Assembly (NCBI RefSeq): GCF_041438865.1
Contig: NZ_CP109450.1
Span: forward strand, 4,857,001-4,921,000
Reading direction: 5' to 3'
DNA from: Streptomyces sp. NBC_01471
GTDB taxonomy: Bacteria > Actinomycetota > Actinomycetes > Streptomycetales > Streptomycetaceae
Length of the DNA: 64,000 nucleotides
The notes under the pieces are model-generated. The model was given only the letters and a program-made list of their open reading frames with translations, was not told the origin of the DNA and made no database searches. This document shows positions 17,795 to 26,414 of the stretch, piece after piece. Both the position numbers and the translations under genes were made by a program. Numbering within the stretch: position 1 is the first letter of the stretch; each line of letters starts with the position of its first letter.

Positions 17795-19027
17795 TCAGGA
17801 TGGCGGTGCCGGGGGCCGCGCGACCCCCGGCCCCCGGTCCTGCTCCGGGCCGGGAGCGACGGGCGGCTGCTCGCCGCCCGGCAGGTCCCCGGCCGGCTCC
17901 TCCTCGGGCGGGCGGTTCCCGGCCGGCTGCTGTCCGTGCGCGTGGTCCCCGGGCGGCTGCTGTCCGTCCGGATGGCTCCCGGTCGGCGGCCGGCCGTGCC
18001 GCCGCTGCCCGTGCCGCTGCTCCCCGGGTGGTGCGGCGTGCGCCGCCTCCGGTGTCTCCGGCAGGCGCCGCCGCCTGCGGTGCTTCAGCAGGGCCCAGGG
18101 CGCGCGGACCCCTGTGACCTCGGTGCCCGCCTCGGACGCTGCGGCCGACGCGGCCTTGGCCACCGGCAGCATGTCCTCGTCGCGGGTGGCGTCCAGGTGG
18201 TCGGTCTCCGGCCACAGGCCCAGCACCGCGCAGAGCGTGGGCAGCACCGCCATCGCGGCCGTCGCATACCCCTCGGCGGACGGGTGGTAGTTGTCCGGGC
18301 CGAACAGCTCACGGGGGTTCGCCGCGAACTCCGGGCCGAGCATCTCGCCCAGCGACACCGTCCGCCCGCCCTGTTCGACCACCCCGATCGTCTGGGCCGC
18401 CGCCAGCTGCCGGGAGACCCGCCGCGCCAGCCACCGCAGCGGCTGGTAGACGGGCTCGACCGTGCCCAGGTCGGGGCAGGTACCGACGACGACCTCGGCC
18501 CCCGCCGTCCGCAGTCTGCGGACGGCGGTCGCCAGATGCCGTACGGACTGAGTGGCCGGCATCCGGTGGGTCACGTCGTTCGCGCCGATCATGATCACGC
18601 AGACCTCGGGCAGCCGCCCCGGATCGGCGAGCACCAGCCCCACCTGCCGGTCCAGATCGTCCGACATCGCGCCGGGCAGGGCGACGTTCCGCAGGTCCAC
18701 CGGCCGCTCGGCCACCGCTGCGAGCCCGGAGGCCAGCAGCGCGGCCGGGGTCTGACCGGCCCGCCACACGCCCTGGCCCGCCGCCGTCGAGTCGCCGAGC
18801 ATGGCCAGCCGTAACGGCTCCAGATGCCCCGTGCGGCCCGCGAACGCCAGCCCGTACCGCCCGTCCGCGCTCGGTGCCGTAGGGGCCCGCCCGCCGCCCA
18901 CGGAACGCTTCGCCAGCTGGACCTCCGCGAGCAGCACCCCCACCGCGGCCGCTCCGACCAGCCCGATGCTTCCGCCTCCGTATGCCGCGCCCGCGGCGAT
19001 CCGTCGCGCCACCCTCGCCCTCGACAC
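17795..19027 (-). CDS. Membrane-anchored SGNH/GDSL hydrolase with a TTA codon
   Basis: 410 aa. GTG 19027 has GGAGG 6 nt upstream, giving MSRARVARRIAAGAAYGGGS. One N-terminal helix (about 18-35) anchors or exports it. SGNH blocks: block I RLAMLGDSTAAGQG (Ser nucleophile, about 77), block II Gly in NVALPGAMSDDL, block III Asn in VCVIMIGANDVTHRM, block V NYHPSAEGYATAA (catalytic Asp/His region). Family members are esterases or lipases. From about 310 a disordered tail of Gly/Gln/Pro/His-rich repeats (PPGEQRHGQRRHG, then PDGQQPPGDHAHGQQ). Codon 72 is TTA (complement of 18812-18814, in GAG-CCG-TTA-CGG), so synthesis should need bldA, which lies in this window. Substrate unknown. Confidence 0.9.
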   Translation of the reverse strand: MSRARVARRIAAGAAYGGGSIGLVGAAAVGVLLAEVQLAKRSVGGGRAPTAPSADGRYGLAFAGRTGHLEPLRLAMLGDSTAAGQGVWRAGQTPAALLASGLAAVAERPVDLRNVALPGAMSDDLDRQVGLVLADPGRLPEVCVIMIGANDVTHRMPATQSVRHLATAVRRLRTAGAEVVVGTCPDLGTVEPVYQPLRWLARRVSRQLAAAQTIGVVEQGGRTVSLGEMLGPEFAANPRELFGPDNYHPSAEGYATAAMAVLPTLCAVLGLWPETDHLDATRDEDMLPVAKAASAAASEAGTEVTGVRAPWALLKHRRRRRLPETPEAAHAAPPGEQRHGQRRHGRPPTGSHPDGQQPPGDHAHGQQPAGNRPPEEEPAGDLPGGEQPPVAPGPEQDRGPGVARPPAPPS

Positions 19028-19175
19028 TGCCACCTCCTGATAGCCGTACACGTGCCGGCCGCTGTCCGCCGACCGGGCCGGACACCATCCGGGCGGTGGC
19101 CGGTCGATCGGGCCGTACCTCACCTAACTGCCCGGAGACCGGTGCAGCCCAATCTTGTCCAATACGCTGACCGCC

Positions 19176-20570
19176 ATGGTGCACTTCCACGACTCGATGA
19201 TCAGCCTCGTCGGCAACACCCCGCTGGTGAGGCTCAACAACGTGACCGCAGGGATCAGGGCGACCGTCCTGGCCAAGGTCGAATACTTCAATCCGGGCGG
19301 CTCCGTGAAGGACCGTATCGCCGTGCGCATGATCGAGGCGGCCGCGGAGAGCGGCGAGCTGCTCCCCGGCGGCACGATCGTGGAGCCGACCAGTGGGAAC
19401 ACTGGTGTCGGGCTGGCGATCGTTGCCCAGCAGAAGGGTTACAAGTGCATCTTCGTCTGCCCGGACAAGGTGTCCACTGACAAGATCAACGTGCTGCGGG
19501 CGTACGGGGCCGACGTCGTCGTCTGCCCCACCGCCGTCGACCCCGACCACCCCGACTCGTACTACAACGTCTCCGACCGCCTGGTCAGGGAGACGCCGGG
19601 CGCGTGGAAGCCCGACCAGTACAGCAACCCGAACAACCCGCGCTCGCACTACGAGACCACGGGGCCCGAGCTGTGGGAGCAGACGGAGGGACGGATCACG
19701 CACTTCGTCGCGGGCGTCGGCACGGGCGGCACGATCAGCGGGACCGGCCGGTACCTCAAGGACGCGTCCGACGGCCGGGTCAAGGTCATCGGCGCCGACC
19801 CGGAGGGTTCCGTGTACTCGGGAGGCTCGGGACGGCCCTACCTGGTCGAGGGCGTCGGTGAGGACTTCTGGCCGTCCGCGTACGACCGGACGGTCACCGA
19901 CGGCATCGTCGCGGTGTCCGACAAGGACTCCTTCCAGATGACGCGCAGGCTCGCCAAGGAGGAGGGCCTGCTGGTCGGGGGCTCCTGCGGGATGGCGGTC
20001 GTGGCGGCGCTGCGGGTGGCCGAGGACCTCGGGCCCGACGACATCGTGGTCGTGCTGCTGCCGGACAGCGGACGCGGCTACCTCTCGAAGATCTTCAACG
20101 ACGAGTGGATGAACGACTACGGGTTCCTGGAGCAGCCCGGCACCGAGCCGCGCGTCTCCGACGTGCTGCTGGGCAAGGAGGACGGCATCCCCCACCTGGT
20201 GCACATGCACCCGGAGGAGACCGTCGGCGACGCGATCGACGTGCTGCGCGAGTACGGCGTGTCCCAGATGCCCATCGTGAAGCCGGGGGCCGGGCACCCG
20301 GACGTGATGGCCGCCGAGGTCATCGGTTCGGTGGTGGAGCGCGAATTGCTCGACGCGCTGTTCGCCCAGCGGGCCTCGCTGGGTGACGCGCTGGAGAAGC
20401 ACATGTCGGCGCCGCTCCCGCTGGTCGGTTCGGGCGAGCCGGTGGCCGATCTGATGGCGGTCCTGGGCAAGGCGGACGCGGCGATCGTGCTGGTGGAGGG
20501 GAAGCCGACGGGTGTGGTCAGCCGCCAGGACCTGCTGACGTATCTGGCCCGCGCGGCACGCGCCGCCTAG
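19176..20570 (+). CDS. cbs: Cystathionine beta-synthase
   Basis: 464 aa. PLP-dependent fold-type II enzyme with a C-terminal CBS-domain pair. PLP lysine in PGGSVKDRIAVRMIE (about 44), phosphate-binding GTGGTISGTGRYLK (about 184-197), EPTSGNTGVGLA substrate loop, SCGMAVVAAL. Two CBS domains occupy about 335-460 (VGDAIDVLREYGVSQMPIV and ADAAIVLVEGKPTGVVSRQD) and may bind SAM-type regulators. It condenses serine and homocysteine to cystathionine in reverse transsulfuration. No Shine-Dalgarno precedes ATG 19176 or the in-frame GTG 19179, so the transcript may be leaderless. Divergent from the SGNH hydrolase gene (148 nt gap); a hairpin terminator follows. Confidence 0.94.
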   Translation: MVHFHDSMISLVGNTPLVRLNNVTAGIRATVLAKVEYFNPGGSVKDRIAVRMIEAAAESGELLPGGTIVEPTSGNTGVGLAIVAQQKGYKCIFVCPDKVSTDKINVLRAYGADVVVCPTAVDPDHPDSYYNVSDRLVRETPGAWKPDQYSNPNNPRSHYETTGPELWEQTEGRITHFVAGVGTGGTISGTGRYLKDASDGRVKVIGADPEGSVYSGGSGRPYLVEGVGEDFWPSAYDRTVTDGIVAVSDKDSFQMTRRLAKEEGLLVGGSCGMAVVAALRVAEDLGPDDIVVVLLPDSGRGYLSKIFNDEWMNDYGFLEQPGTEPRVSDVLLGKEDGIPHLVHMHPEETVGDAIDVLREYGVSQMPIVKPGAGHPDVMAAEVIGSVVERELLDALFAQRASLGDALEKHMSAPLPLVGSGEPVADLMAVLGKADAAIVLVEGKPTGVVSRQDLLTYLARAARAA

Positions 20571-20595
20571 TACGGATCCCGCCCGGCCAGGTCCT

Positions 20596-20618
20596 GCCCG
20601 GCCAGGATCTGGCCGGGC
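20596..20618 (+). terminator. Terminator after cbs
   Basis: GCCCGGCCAG (20596-20605) with CTGGCCGGGC (20609-20618), loop GAT. A second direct copy of GCCCGGCCAG at 20581-20590 can pair alternatively with the same 3' arm. Confidence 0.8.
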
Positions 20619-20731
20619 GGTGTGCGGTGGCCCTCCCTCCGTGTATTCCGTACGCGGGGGAGGGGCGCCGCACAGCCGCCGGGCCCTACGGCTTCGCGGC
20701 TGCCTGCCGACGGGAGGGCATGATCCGGGGG

Positions 20732-21298
20732 TCAGGCGCCCGCGACCAAGGCCTTGAGTTCGGCGAGTGACTCCCTGATGATCTGCGACAGGTCTCGCTC
20801 ACCGCTTCCGTTGATCCAGCTCTCGAAAGCGATCCGGAAGACGGCGACCCCCGCCTCGGCGGCCAGGCTCGCGGCCGGCTCCCCGGCACCGCGCTCCCGC
20901 AGCGCCTCGGCCAGCGCGGAGGCGAGTGAGGCGAACTTGATCAGCTCGCGCTCCCGAAGCTCCGCGTTCGCGGCGACGACGCTCTGGCGCAGCCGGGCGT
21001 ACTCACGGCGCTCATGGAAATGGGCGCCCAGCGGTTCGAGTGCTGCGGCGATCGCGTCGATCGGTGTGGCCGAAGCGGGGGCGTCGGTCAGATGGCCCAC
21101 GAGGAAGTCCTGCAGTTCGCCCGCGCCTCCGAACAGCACCTCGCGCTTGTCGGCGAAGTGCCGGAAGAACGTGCGCTCCGTGAGCCCGGCCCGCTTGGCG
21201 ATCTCCGCCACCGTGGTCTGTTCGTATCCCCGCTCGACGTAGAGCTCCAGTGCGGCCTGCGCCAGCCGGCCGCGCCCGTTCGGCTCCCATCGACTCAT
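20732..21298 (-). CDS. TetR-family transcriptional repressor
   Basis: 188 aa. HTH at about 25-50: GYEQTTVAEIAKRAGLTERTFFRHFADKRE, a canonical TetR DNA-binding region; the rest is a helical ligand-binding domain (about 55-188) of unknown ligand. Start ATG 21298 lacks a Shine-Dalgarno but has TAGAAT (complement of 21306-21311) 7 nt upstream and CTGACG 18 nt before that, so a leaderless transcript is likely. It is divergent from an SDR-type gene, and two copies of a 14-nt repeat in the shared promoter (21320-21365) are likely its operators, giving autorepression and control of the neighbour. Confidence 0.92.
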   Translation of the reverse strand: MSRWEPNGRGRLAQAALELYVERGYEQTTVAEIAKRAGLTERTFFRHFADKREVLFGGAGELQDFLVGHLTDAPASATPIDAIAAALEPLGAHFHERREYARLRQSVVAANAELRERELIKFASLASALAEALRERGAGEPAASLAAEAGVAVFRIAFESWINGSGERDLSQIIRESLAELKALVAGA

Positions 21299-21305
21299 GC
21301 CGCGG

Positions 21306-21365
21306 ATTCTACGTGATGGCAGTGACTGACGTCAGGTGTTAAGGTCGATGACAGTCACTGACATC
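21306..21365. promoter_or_regulatory. Divergent promoter with duplicated TetR-type operator
   Basis: CAGTGACTGACGTC (21320-21333) and CAGTCACTGACATC (21352-21365) match at 12 of 14 positions and are 32 nt apart, about three helical turns. The first lies between the -35 (CTGACG, complement of 21330-21335, partly overlapping) and -10 (TAGAAT, complement of 21306-21311) of the tetR promoter. Confidence 0.7.
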
Positions 21366-21420
21366 GCTAGTCCCGGTTGCGGCCCTGAACCCGGGACGTC
21401 GATCATCCGGAGGTTTTCCC

Positions 21421-22317
21421 ATGCGTGTTTTCGTCACCGGCGCGTCCGGCTTCATCGGCTCGGCCGTCGTCCCCGAACTCATCGGCGCCGGGCATCAGGT
21501 CGTCGGGCTCGCCCGGTCGGACGCCTCGGCTGCCGCCCTGACCGCCGCCGGGGCCGAGGTGCACCGCGGAGACCTGGAGGACCTCGACAGCCTGCGCGCC
21601 GGGGCCGACGCCTCGGACGGGGTCATCCACCTCGCGTTCATCCATGACTTCTCGCGGTTCGAGAACGCGGCCCGTGTCGACCTGCGCGCCGTCGAGACGC
21701 TCGGCTCCGCGCTCGACGGGACCGGGCGGCCGTTCGTCATCGCCTCCGGCACGCTCGGGCTGGCTCCGGGGCGGTTGGCGACGGAGAAGGACATGCCGGA
21801 ATCGGGGTCGCTCCGCGCCGCCGCCGCGGAAGCGGCGCTCTCCTTCGCCTCGCGCGGTGTCCGTTCGTCCGTCGTGCGGCTCGCCCCCACGGTGCACGGG
21901 GAGGGGGACCACGGCTTCGTACCGGTGCTGATCGCCACCGCGCGGGAGAAGGGCGTCTCCGGATACGTCGGCGACGGGGCCAACCAGTGGCCGACGGTGC
22001 ACCGGCTCGACGCCGCGCGGCTGTTCCGCCTGGCGCTGGAGAAGGCTCCGGCCGGGTCCGTGCTGCACGCGACCGACGAGGAGGGTGTGCCGGTCCGCGT
22101 CATCGCCGAGGAGATCGGCCGGCATCTCGGTCTCCCGGTGGCCTCCGTCGCACCCGGGGACGCGGGCGGGCACTTCGGCTGGCCGGGAACCGCCCTGGCG
22201 GCCGACGTCCCGGTCTCCAGCGCCCTGACCCGCGAACTGCTGGGCTGGCAGCCGGTCGGCCCCGGGCTCGTGGCCGACCTGGACGAGGGGCACTACTTCG
22301 GCGTCCCGTCCGAGTGA
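21421..22317 (+). CDS. NAD(P)-dependent extended SDR / epimerase-like oxidoreductase
   Basis: 298 aa. ATG 21421 follows GGAGG at 8 nt. Residues 1-17 (MRVFVTGASGFIGSAVV) form the TGxxGxxG nucleotide-binding site of extended short-chain dehydrogenases. The usual YxxxK catalytic pair is not obvious: the region VIASGTLGLAPG is followed by an Ala-rich helix, as in atypical NAD(P)-binding SDRs of the NmrA/YbjT-like group. Substrate unknown. Probably repressed by the divergent TetR protein and induced by a small molecule that is then modified; this is inference from the pair arrangement. Confidence 0.85.
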   Translation: MRVFVTGASGFIGSAVVPELIGAGHQVVGLARSDASAAALTAAGAEVHRGDLEDLDSLRAGADASDGVIHLAFIHDFSRFENAARVDLRAVETLGSALDGTGRPFVIASGTLGLAPGRLATEKDMPESGSLRAAAAEAALSFASRGVRSSVVRLAPTVHGEGDHGFVPVLIATAREKGVSGYVGDGANQWPTVHRLDAARLFRLALEKAPAGSVLHATDEEGVPVRVIAEEIGRHLGLPVASVAPGDAGGHFGWPGTALAADVPVSSALTRELLGWQPVGPGLVADLDEGHYFGVPSE

Positions 22318-22688
22318 CGCCCCGTGCCGGGACGTGACGGCGGGGCCTGCGGCCGGGCGGCCGGGAAGAGTCGGGGAGTCGGGCCTGGGGCGGCCGGTCC
22401 TGTGGTCGCCCCCGGGCTTCGCCCAAGTGGTACACGGGTGACACGCCCGCGCAGCACCGGCTTAACACGGCTGCGGCAGATTGGTGGATGCCGGAAGGGA
22501 GACCCGCCGGCACCACGAACGGCGTCACGGACCTCCGGAGCGGCTCCCGGCCTCCAGGACGCCATGGACGCGGCACCCCGGCCCTGACCCGGACCCGCGT
22601 CCCTCGCGGGGACCGCCGTCGTCCCGCCCCCCGGCCCGCCGGGGGTGCGGCGGTCCTCGCGATCACCCGTGTGTGGCGGGCCCCCGCC
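22318..22688. other. Non-coding gap
   Basis: 371 nt between converging genes. Short open frames on both strands lack ribosome sites. CCCCCCGGCCCGCCGGGGG near 22627-22646 is a GC-rich inverted repeat that may act as terminator for either neighbour. Nothing else seen. Confidence 0.5.
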
Positions 22689-23123
22689 TCAGTCCTCCCA
22701 GCCCGGTTCGGACGAGGACTTCGACCGTGAGCGCAGGTGCCGGAAGAGGCCGCCGTCGCGCGCGGCGTGGACCACGTTGACGCCCACGATCCCCACCCAC
22801 GTCACGATGAGGCCGGCCAGCCCCGCGTTGACCACCCCGATCGCCGACAGCGGAACGGCGAGGATCATCGTCACGATCCCGAACCCGAACCGTTCGCCGA
22901 ACCCGCCTTCGGGCTGCTGCGGGCGGCTGCTGTTCCGGGCGACGGCCATCTGCTGTTCGGCCATCTGCCGGCGCATCCGCCGGTCCACTGTGCCGTCGAG
23001 CCGCTGCTCGACCTTCTCCAGGAACGATTCGACCAGGGCCGATTCGTAATCCTCGCCCAGGTCCCTGCGGGCATGCAGGGCGGCGTCGAGTTCCTTCTTC
23101 AACTCCGGGTCGCTGGCTTCCAT
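22689..23123 (-). CDS. Small membrane protein with two transmembrane helices (2TM type)
   Basis: 144 aa. ATG 23123 gives MEASDPELKKELDAALHARRDLG, a charged N-terminal half (1-80) with RRMRRQMAEQQMAV, then two helices (about 90-125: FGIVTMILAVPLSAIGVVNAG and GLIVTWVGIVGVNVVHAAR) and a basic tail. Longer in-frame extension has no ribosome site. Instead of a Shine-Dalgarno, TACCGT (complement of 23131-23136) lies 7 nt before ATG, so the mRNA is probably leaderless. I do not know its function; related integral membrane proteins occur throughout Streptomyces. Confidence 0.78.
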   Translation of the reverse strand: MEASDPELKKELDAALHARRDLGEDYESALVESFLEKVEQRLDGTVDRRMRRQMAEQQMAVARNSSRPQQPEGGFGERFGFGIVTMILAVPLSAIGVVNAGLAGLIVTWVGIVGVNVVHAARDGGLFRHLRSRSKSSSEPGWED

Positions 23124-23226
23124 GGGTCTCACGGTACGAATCCGGGACGTGGTGAGCAGTGGGGCTATCCCCCCAATCCGGTGGGGTACTTCCACCCGCC
23201 CCGGCCTCGCCGGCCTCCCCGGCACC

Positions 23227-24648
23227 TCAGGGGGACGGCACCTGCTCCGGTACGGGCTCGGGAGCCGGGGCCAGGATGGTGGCCGCCGGGATGTGCGAGG
23301 TGTTCCGCCGCGCCAGGACCCAGTACAGCGCCGCCGGGACCACGAGCCCCACGATCCAGGAGATGTCCGCGCCGCCCAGGTGGCCGACCAGCGGTCCGGT
23401 GTAGAAGGACGTGGCCAGGAAGGGGAACTGGGCCACCAGGCCGATCCCGTAGACCAGCAGGGCGTCCCAGCGCCAGGCGCCGTAACGGCCCTTCGGGTCG
23501 GAGAGGGCCGGGATGTCGTAGCGCTCGCGGGAGATCAGGTAGTAGTCCACCAGGTTGATCGCCGACCACGGGGTGAAGAAGGCCAGCAGGAAGAGCAGGA
23601 AGTCCTTGAAGGAGTCGAGGAAGCTGTCCTTGCCCGCGAGGGCCACCACCGTGCCGGCCACCATGATGACCAGGATGTAGAGCGTACGGCCGCGCGGGGA
23701 GAGGGTCTTCTGGCCGCGGAAACCGCTGATGCTCGTCACCATCGACATGAATCCGCCGTAGGTGTTGAGCACGTTGATCGTGAGCTTGCCCAGGGCGATG
23801 ACGAAGTAGAGGACCGAGGCCATCAGGCCCGTGCCGCCGAGGCCGACCACGTAGCCGACCTGGCTGTTCAGGAAGGCGTCGCCCGCCGTGGCCGCCACCA
23901 GGACGCCGAAGGTCATCGACCACTGCGAGCCGAGCGCCGTGCCGCCGAGCGTCCACCAGAACGTGGCGCGGCCGCTGGTCGTACGGGGCAGATAGCGCGA
24001 GTAGTCCGCCACGTACGGGCCGAACGCCAGCTGCCAGGAGGCCGAGAGCGAGACCGCGAGCAGGAACAGCGGGAAGGAGAAGCTGTGGTCGTGCAGGACC
24101 GTGCCCAGGTCGATGCGGTCGAGCAGCCGGATCCCGAGGTAGATGAAGGCGATGGCGCAGATGACGCTCGCCACCCGGCCGAGCGTGTGGATCACCCGGT
24201 AGCCGATGACGGCCACCGCCGCGGTGATCACGGCGAAGATGACGATCCCGGTGCTGTCGCCGAGGTGGGTCAGCTTGCCCACCGCCTGGCCCGCCAGGAC
24301 GGTGCCACTGGCGAAGAACCCGACGTACATCAGGATCACCAGGGCCAGCGGGACCACCGCGCCCTTGACGCCGAACTGCGCACGGGACGAGATCATCTGC
24401 GGCAGCCCGAGCCGCGGGCCCTGCGCCGAGTGGAGGGCCATCACCGCCCCGCCCAGCAGATTGCCGAGCAGCAGCCCGACGATCGACCAGAGCGCGCCGC
24501 CGCCGAAGACCACGGCGAGCGCGCCCGTCACGACCGCGGTGATGTGGAGGTTCGCGCCCACCCAGAGGGTGAACTGCGAGAAGGCGCTGCCGTGGCGCTC
24601 CTCGTCGGGGACGACATCGATCGACCGCTGTTCCACCAGGCCTGCCAC
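23227..24648 (-). CDS. NCS1-family permease (cytosine/purine/hydantoin/thiamine type)
   Basis: 473 aa with about 12 transmembrane helices. GTG 24648 follows GGAGG at 7 nt. The family opening FTLWVGANLHITAVVTGAL near 26, then GPRLGLPQMISSRAQFGVKGAVVP near 77-100, and FLLFLLAFFTPWSAINLVDYYL near 360 are NCS1 hallmarks. NCS1 carriers import nucleobases, hydantoins, allantoin or related rings with Na+ or H+. It is co-directional with and 132 nt downstream of the cysteine-dioxygenase-like gene and may import the compound that the two enzymes process. The actual substrate is not decidable. Confidence 0.92.
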   Translation of the reverse strand: MAGLVEQRSIDVVPDEERHGSAFSQFTLWVGANLHITAVVTGALAVVFGGGALWSIVGLLLGNLLGGAVMALHSAQGPRLGLPQMISSRAQFGVKGAVVPLALVILMYVGFFASGTVLAGQAVGKLTHLGDSTGIVIFAVITAAVAVIGYRVIHTLGRVASVICAIAFIYLGIRLLDRIDLGTVLHDHSFSFPLFLLAVSLSASWQLAFGPYVADYSRYLPRTTSGRATFWWTLGGTALGSQWSMTFGVLVAATAGDAFLNSQVGYVVGLGGTGLMASVLYFVIALGKLTINVLNTYGGFMSMVTSISGFRGQKTLSPRGRTLYILVIMVAGTVVALAGKDSFLDSFKDFLLFLLAFFTPWSAINLVDYYLISRERYDIPALSDPKGRYGAWRWDALLVYGIGLVAQFPFLATSFYTGPLVGHLGGADISWIVGLVVPAALYWVLARRNTSHIPAATILAPAPEPVPEQVPSP

Positions 24649-24780
24649 CGGACTGCCTCCCTCTCACCACTGCGCTGCCCTCGCCGGCCGATGCGTGCGC
24701 CGTCCGGCAATGTATCGATCTATGCAGAGTGTGTCGTGATGAATGGAAGGTCAATAGGTGCAGGTCAATTTGCTGCTTCT

Positions 24781-25284
24781 TCAGGCCGCCGGGCTGTCCA
24801 TTGGGCGAAGTTCGTCCGCATATGAGACGGAAATCCGGCGCATCAGGCCATCGTCGCTGATGTCGTACTGGCCGAGCCGCCAGAGCGGCGGCGAGTACGC
24901 GTGGATCGAGACCGCGTCGTCCGTCGCCCCGGTCAGGCGGTGGATGTGGTCCGGACCGAAGCAGAAGGAGGTGTCGGCGCCGACGGCCGTCGCGAGGTGC
25001 TTGCCGCCGATGCGCGGGTTCGACTCGGTCAGTACGCCCTGGACCACCCGGACCGCGCCCGACGAGATGTCGTGGTCGTGCCAGCCGGTGTCGTTCTGCC
25101 GGGTCCAGCAGAGCAGCCAGATGTCGACGTACTCGTCACGGTGCAGCGAGGCGTAGTGCCGGTCGGTGTCCGAGAAGGCGACCTCGGAGCGCCACAGCTC
25201 CGGACGGGTGGCCAGATCGTCGACCAGTGAACGGAGTTCACGCTTGTCGAGAGTGCGGTCGGGCAGCGTGGCGTCGTACGTCAC
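24781..25284 (-). CDS. Cysteine dioxygenase type I-like cupin enzyme
   Basis: 167 aa. GTG 25284 with AGGAG 7 nt before, overlapping the upstream amidohydrolase stop by 4 nt (GTGA), hence translationally coupled. Iron ligands: WHDHD (His-X-His, about 86-90) and the third His in DHIHRLTG (about 130); the catalytic Tyr in SIHAYSPPL; the position of the mammalian crosslinking Cys is not Cys, as in most bacterial enzymes. CDO oxidises cysteine to cysteine sulfinate; related thiol dioxygenases use 3-mercaptopropionate and others. Its place between an amidohydrolase and an NCS1 permease suggests the thiol may come from a ring or amide compound. Confidence 0.85.
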   Translation of the reverse strand: MTYDATLPDRTLDKRELRSLVDDLATRPELWRSEVAFSDTDRHYASLHRDEYVDIWLLCWTRQNDTGWHDHDISSGAVRVVQGVLTESNPRIGGKHLATAVGADTSFCFGPDHIHRLTGATDDAVSIHAYSPPLWRLGQYDISDDGLMRRISVSYADELRPMDSPAA

Positions 25285-26177
25285 GGGGTTGCTCCTTTCA
25301 GGAGGCGGGCGGGGTTGGCGGTGCGGAGCGCGTGGGCGGCCGCTTCCGCGCCGAGGTCGGGGATGGCGGGCAGGGCGTACGGGCGGTCGCTGCCGGACAC
25401 GACGACGTCGATGCCGACCGCCCGGACCAGGGCGTCCACCGCCCGGGTGCCGTACGAGGAGGTCTCGTAGAAGACGTCGAAGTCGACCGTGCCCCGGCCG
25501 CCGCCCCGGGCCGCGAGCCGCTCGCCGTGCAGCGGGGCGAGGCCCGCGAGGGCGGCGAAGCAGACCCGCAGCCGGGGGTGGCGCGGCCGGCCGAACGCGC
25601 GGAAGGCGAACCAGGTGGCGTGCAGCTGCTGGACGTACGGCACCAGTGCGGGCCACCAGGGCGGGGCGCCGTCGCCACTGGGCGGCGCCGCGCCCGGATG
25701 GACGAAGAGCGGCTTGCCGGCGCGGGCGAGTGTGTCGAGCAGTGGGGCGCAGTGCGCCCACCCCGCCTCGTCCAGCAGTGCGGTGGCGGGCAGTTGGAGC
25801 CCCACGCACCCCTGCTCCAGGGTGCGGGCGAGCGCTTCGGGGTCCGGCGCGACGAGTCCCGCCGACGCCCAGACGCCGAAGGGTGCGGGGAGGTCCAGTG
25901 CGCCGTCGTGGAACGCCGCCAGCAGCGGGGCCGCTTCGGCGGGCGGCAGGTACTCGATGCCGAGCGGGCTGGAGAGCGAGACGAGCGCCAGGCCGAGACC
26001 GTCGGTGTGGGCCAGTTCGGTGCGGGCCGCGACGTCGTGGTCGGCCGGGTCGACCGCGTACGGCGGCTCTCCTTGCAGGTGGAGCGTCCAGCCGTCGAGA
26101 TACGGGGCGGTGGTGCGGGCGCGCAGCAACTCGGTGAAGGCCGGTGGCCAGAGGTGCTGGTGGACGTCTACGAGCAA
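25281..26177 (-). CDS. Amidohydrolase_2-type metal-dependent hydrolase
   Basis: 298 aa from TTG 26177, which has AGGTG 5 nt before. TIM-barrel metal site: DVHQHLWPP at the N-terminus (His-X-His), central His in GKPLFVHPGAAPP, and the Asp in VVVSGSDRPYALPA. These features fit amidohydrolase family 2 (decarboxylases such as ACMSD, and lactonases), not urease-type deaminases. The product should be cytoplasmic. It heads the run amidohydrolase - CDO-like - NCS1 permease. Two LacI-type operators lie 15-52 nt upstream of its start, so repression by the divergent LacI protein is likely. Reaction unknown. Confidence 0.85.
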   Translation of the reverse strand: MLVDVHQHLWPPAFTELLRARTTAPYLDGWTLHLQGEPPYAVDPADHDVAARTELAHTDGLGLALVSLSSPLGIEYLPPAEAAPLLAAFHDGALDLPAPFGVWASAGLVAPDPEALARTLEQGCVGLQLPATALLDEAGWAHCAPLLDTLARAGKPLFVHPGAAPPSGDGAPPWWPALVPYVQQLHATWFAFRAFGRPRHPRLRVCFAALAGLAPLHGERLAARGGGRGTVDFDVFYETSSYGTRAVDALVRAVGIDVVVSGSDRPYALPAIPDLGAEAAAHALRTANPARLLKGATP

Positions 26178-26191
26178 GGTTCACCTTTGAG

Positions 26192-26232
26192 TTAAGCGAT
26201 TCACTGACGCGCTTAAGTGAAGCGGTTAACCG
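26192..26232. promoter_or_regulatory. Paired LacI-type operators
   Basis: TTAAGCGATTCA (26192-26203) read on the minus strand is TGAATCGCTTAA; TGAAGCGGTTAA (26218-26229) is the same pattern on the plus strand, giving consensus TGAANCGNTTAA with the central CG typical of LacI-family sites, 26 nt apart. They flank the inverted repeat TTAAGCG / CGCTTAA and the palindrome CGGTTAACCG (26223-26232), just upstream of the amidohydrolase start. Confidence 0.75.
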
Positions 26233-26330
26233 AGCGAGGTGTCAAGGCGAGGTGTCAAGGCGAGGTGCCGAGGTGAAGGCGTCAGGGCGAGGTGTCGAGG
26301 CGAGGAGTCGGGCTGAGGTGCCGGGCCGGG
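26233..26330. repeat. Degenerate 14-nt tandem repeat between the operators and lacI-type gene
   Basis: About six imperfect copies of GCGAGGTGTCAAG-like units, the first two nearly identical. Non-coding. Confidence 0.7.
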
Positions 26331-26414
26331 CGCCCGGCCGGAAGGGGGAGAGCCGGTCGCGGGTCCGCCGTTCGGCACGGCGGGCTTTCGGTGGCGGCCG
26401 GTAGGCTTTCCCTC

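Noticed and set aside
22689-23123. A possible TTA codon at complement 23047-23049
   Set aside because: It is out of frame; the codons are GAT-TAC (Asp-Tyr).
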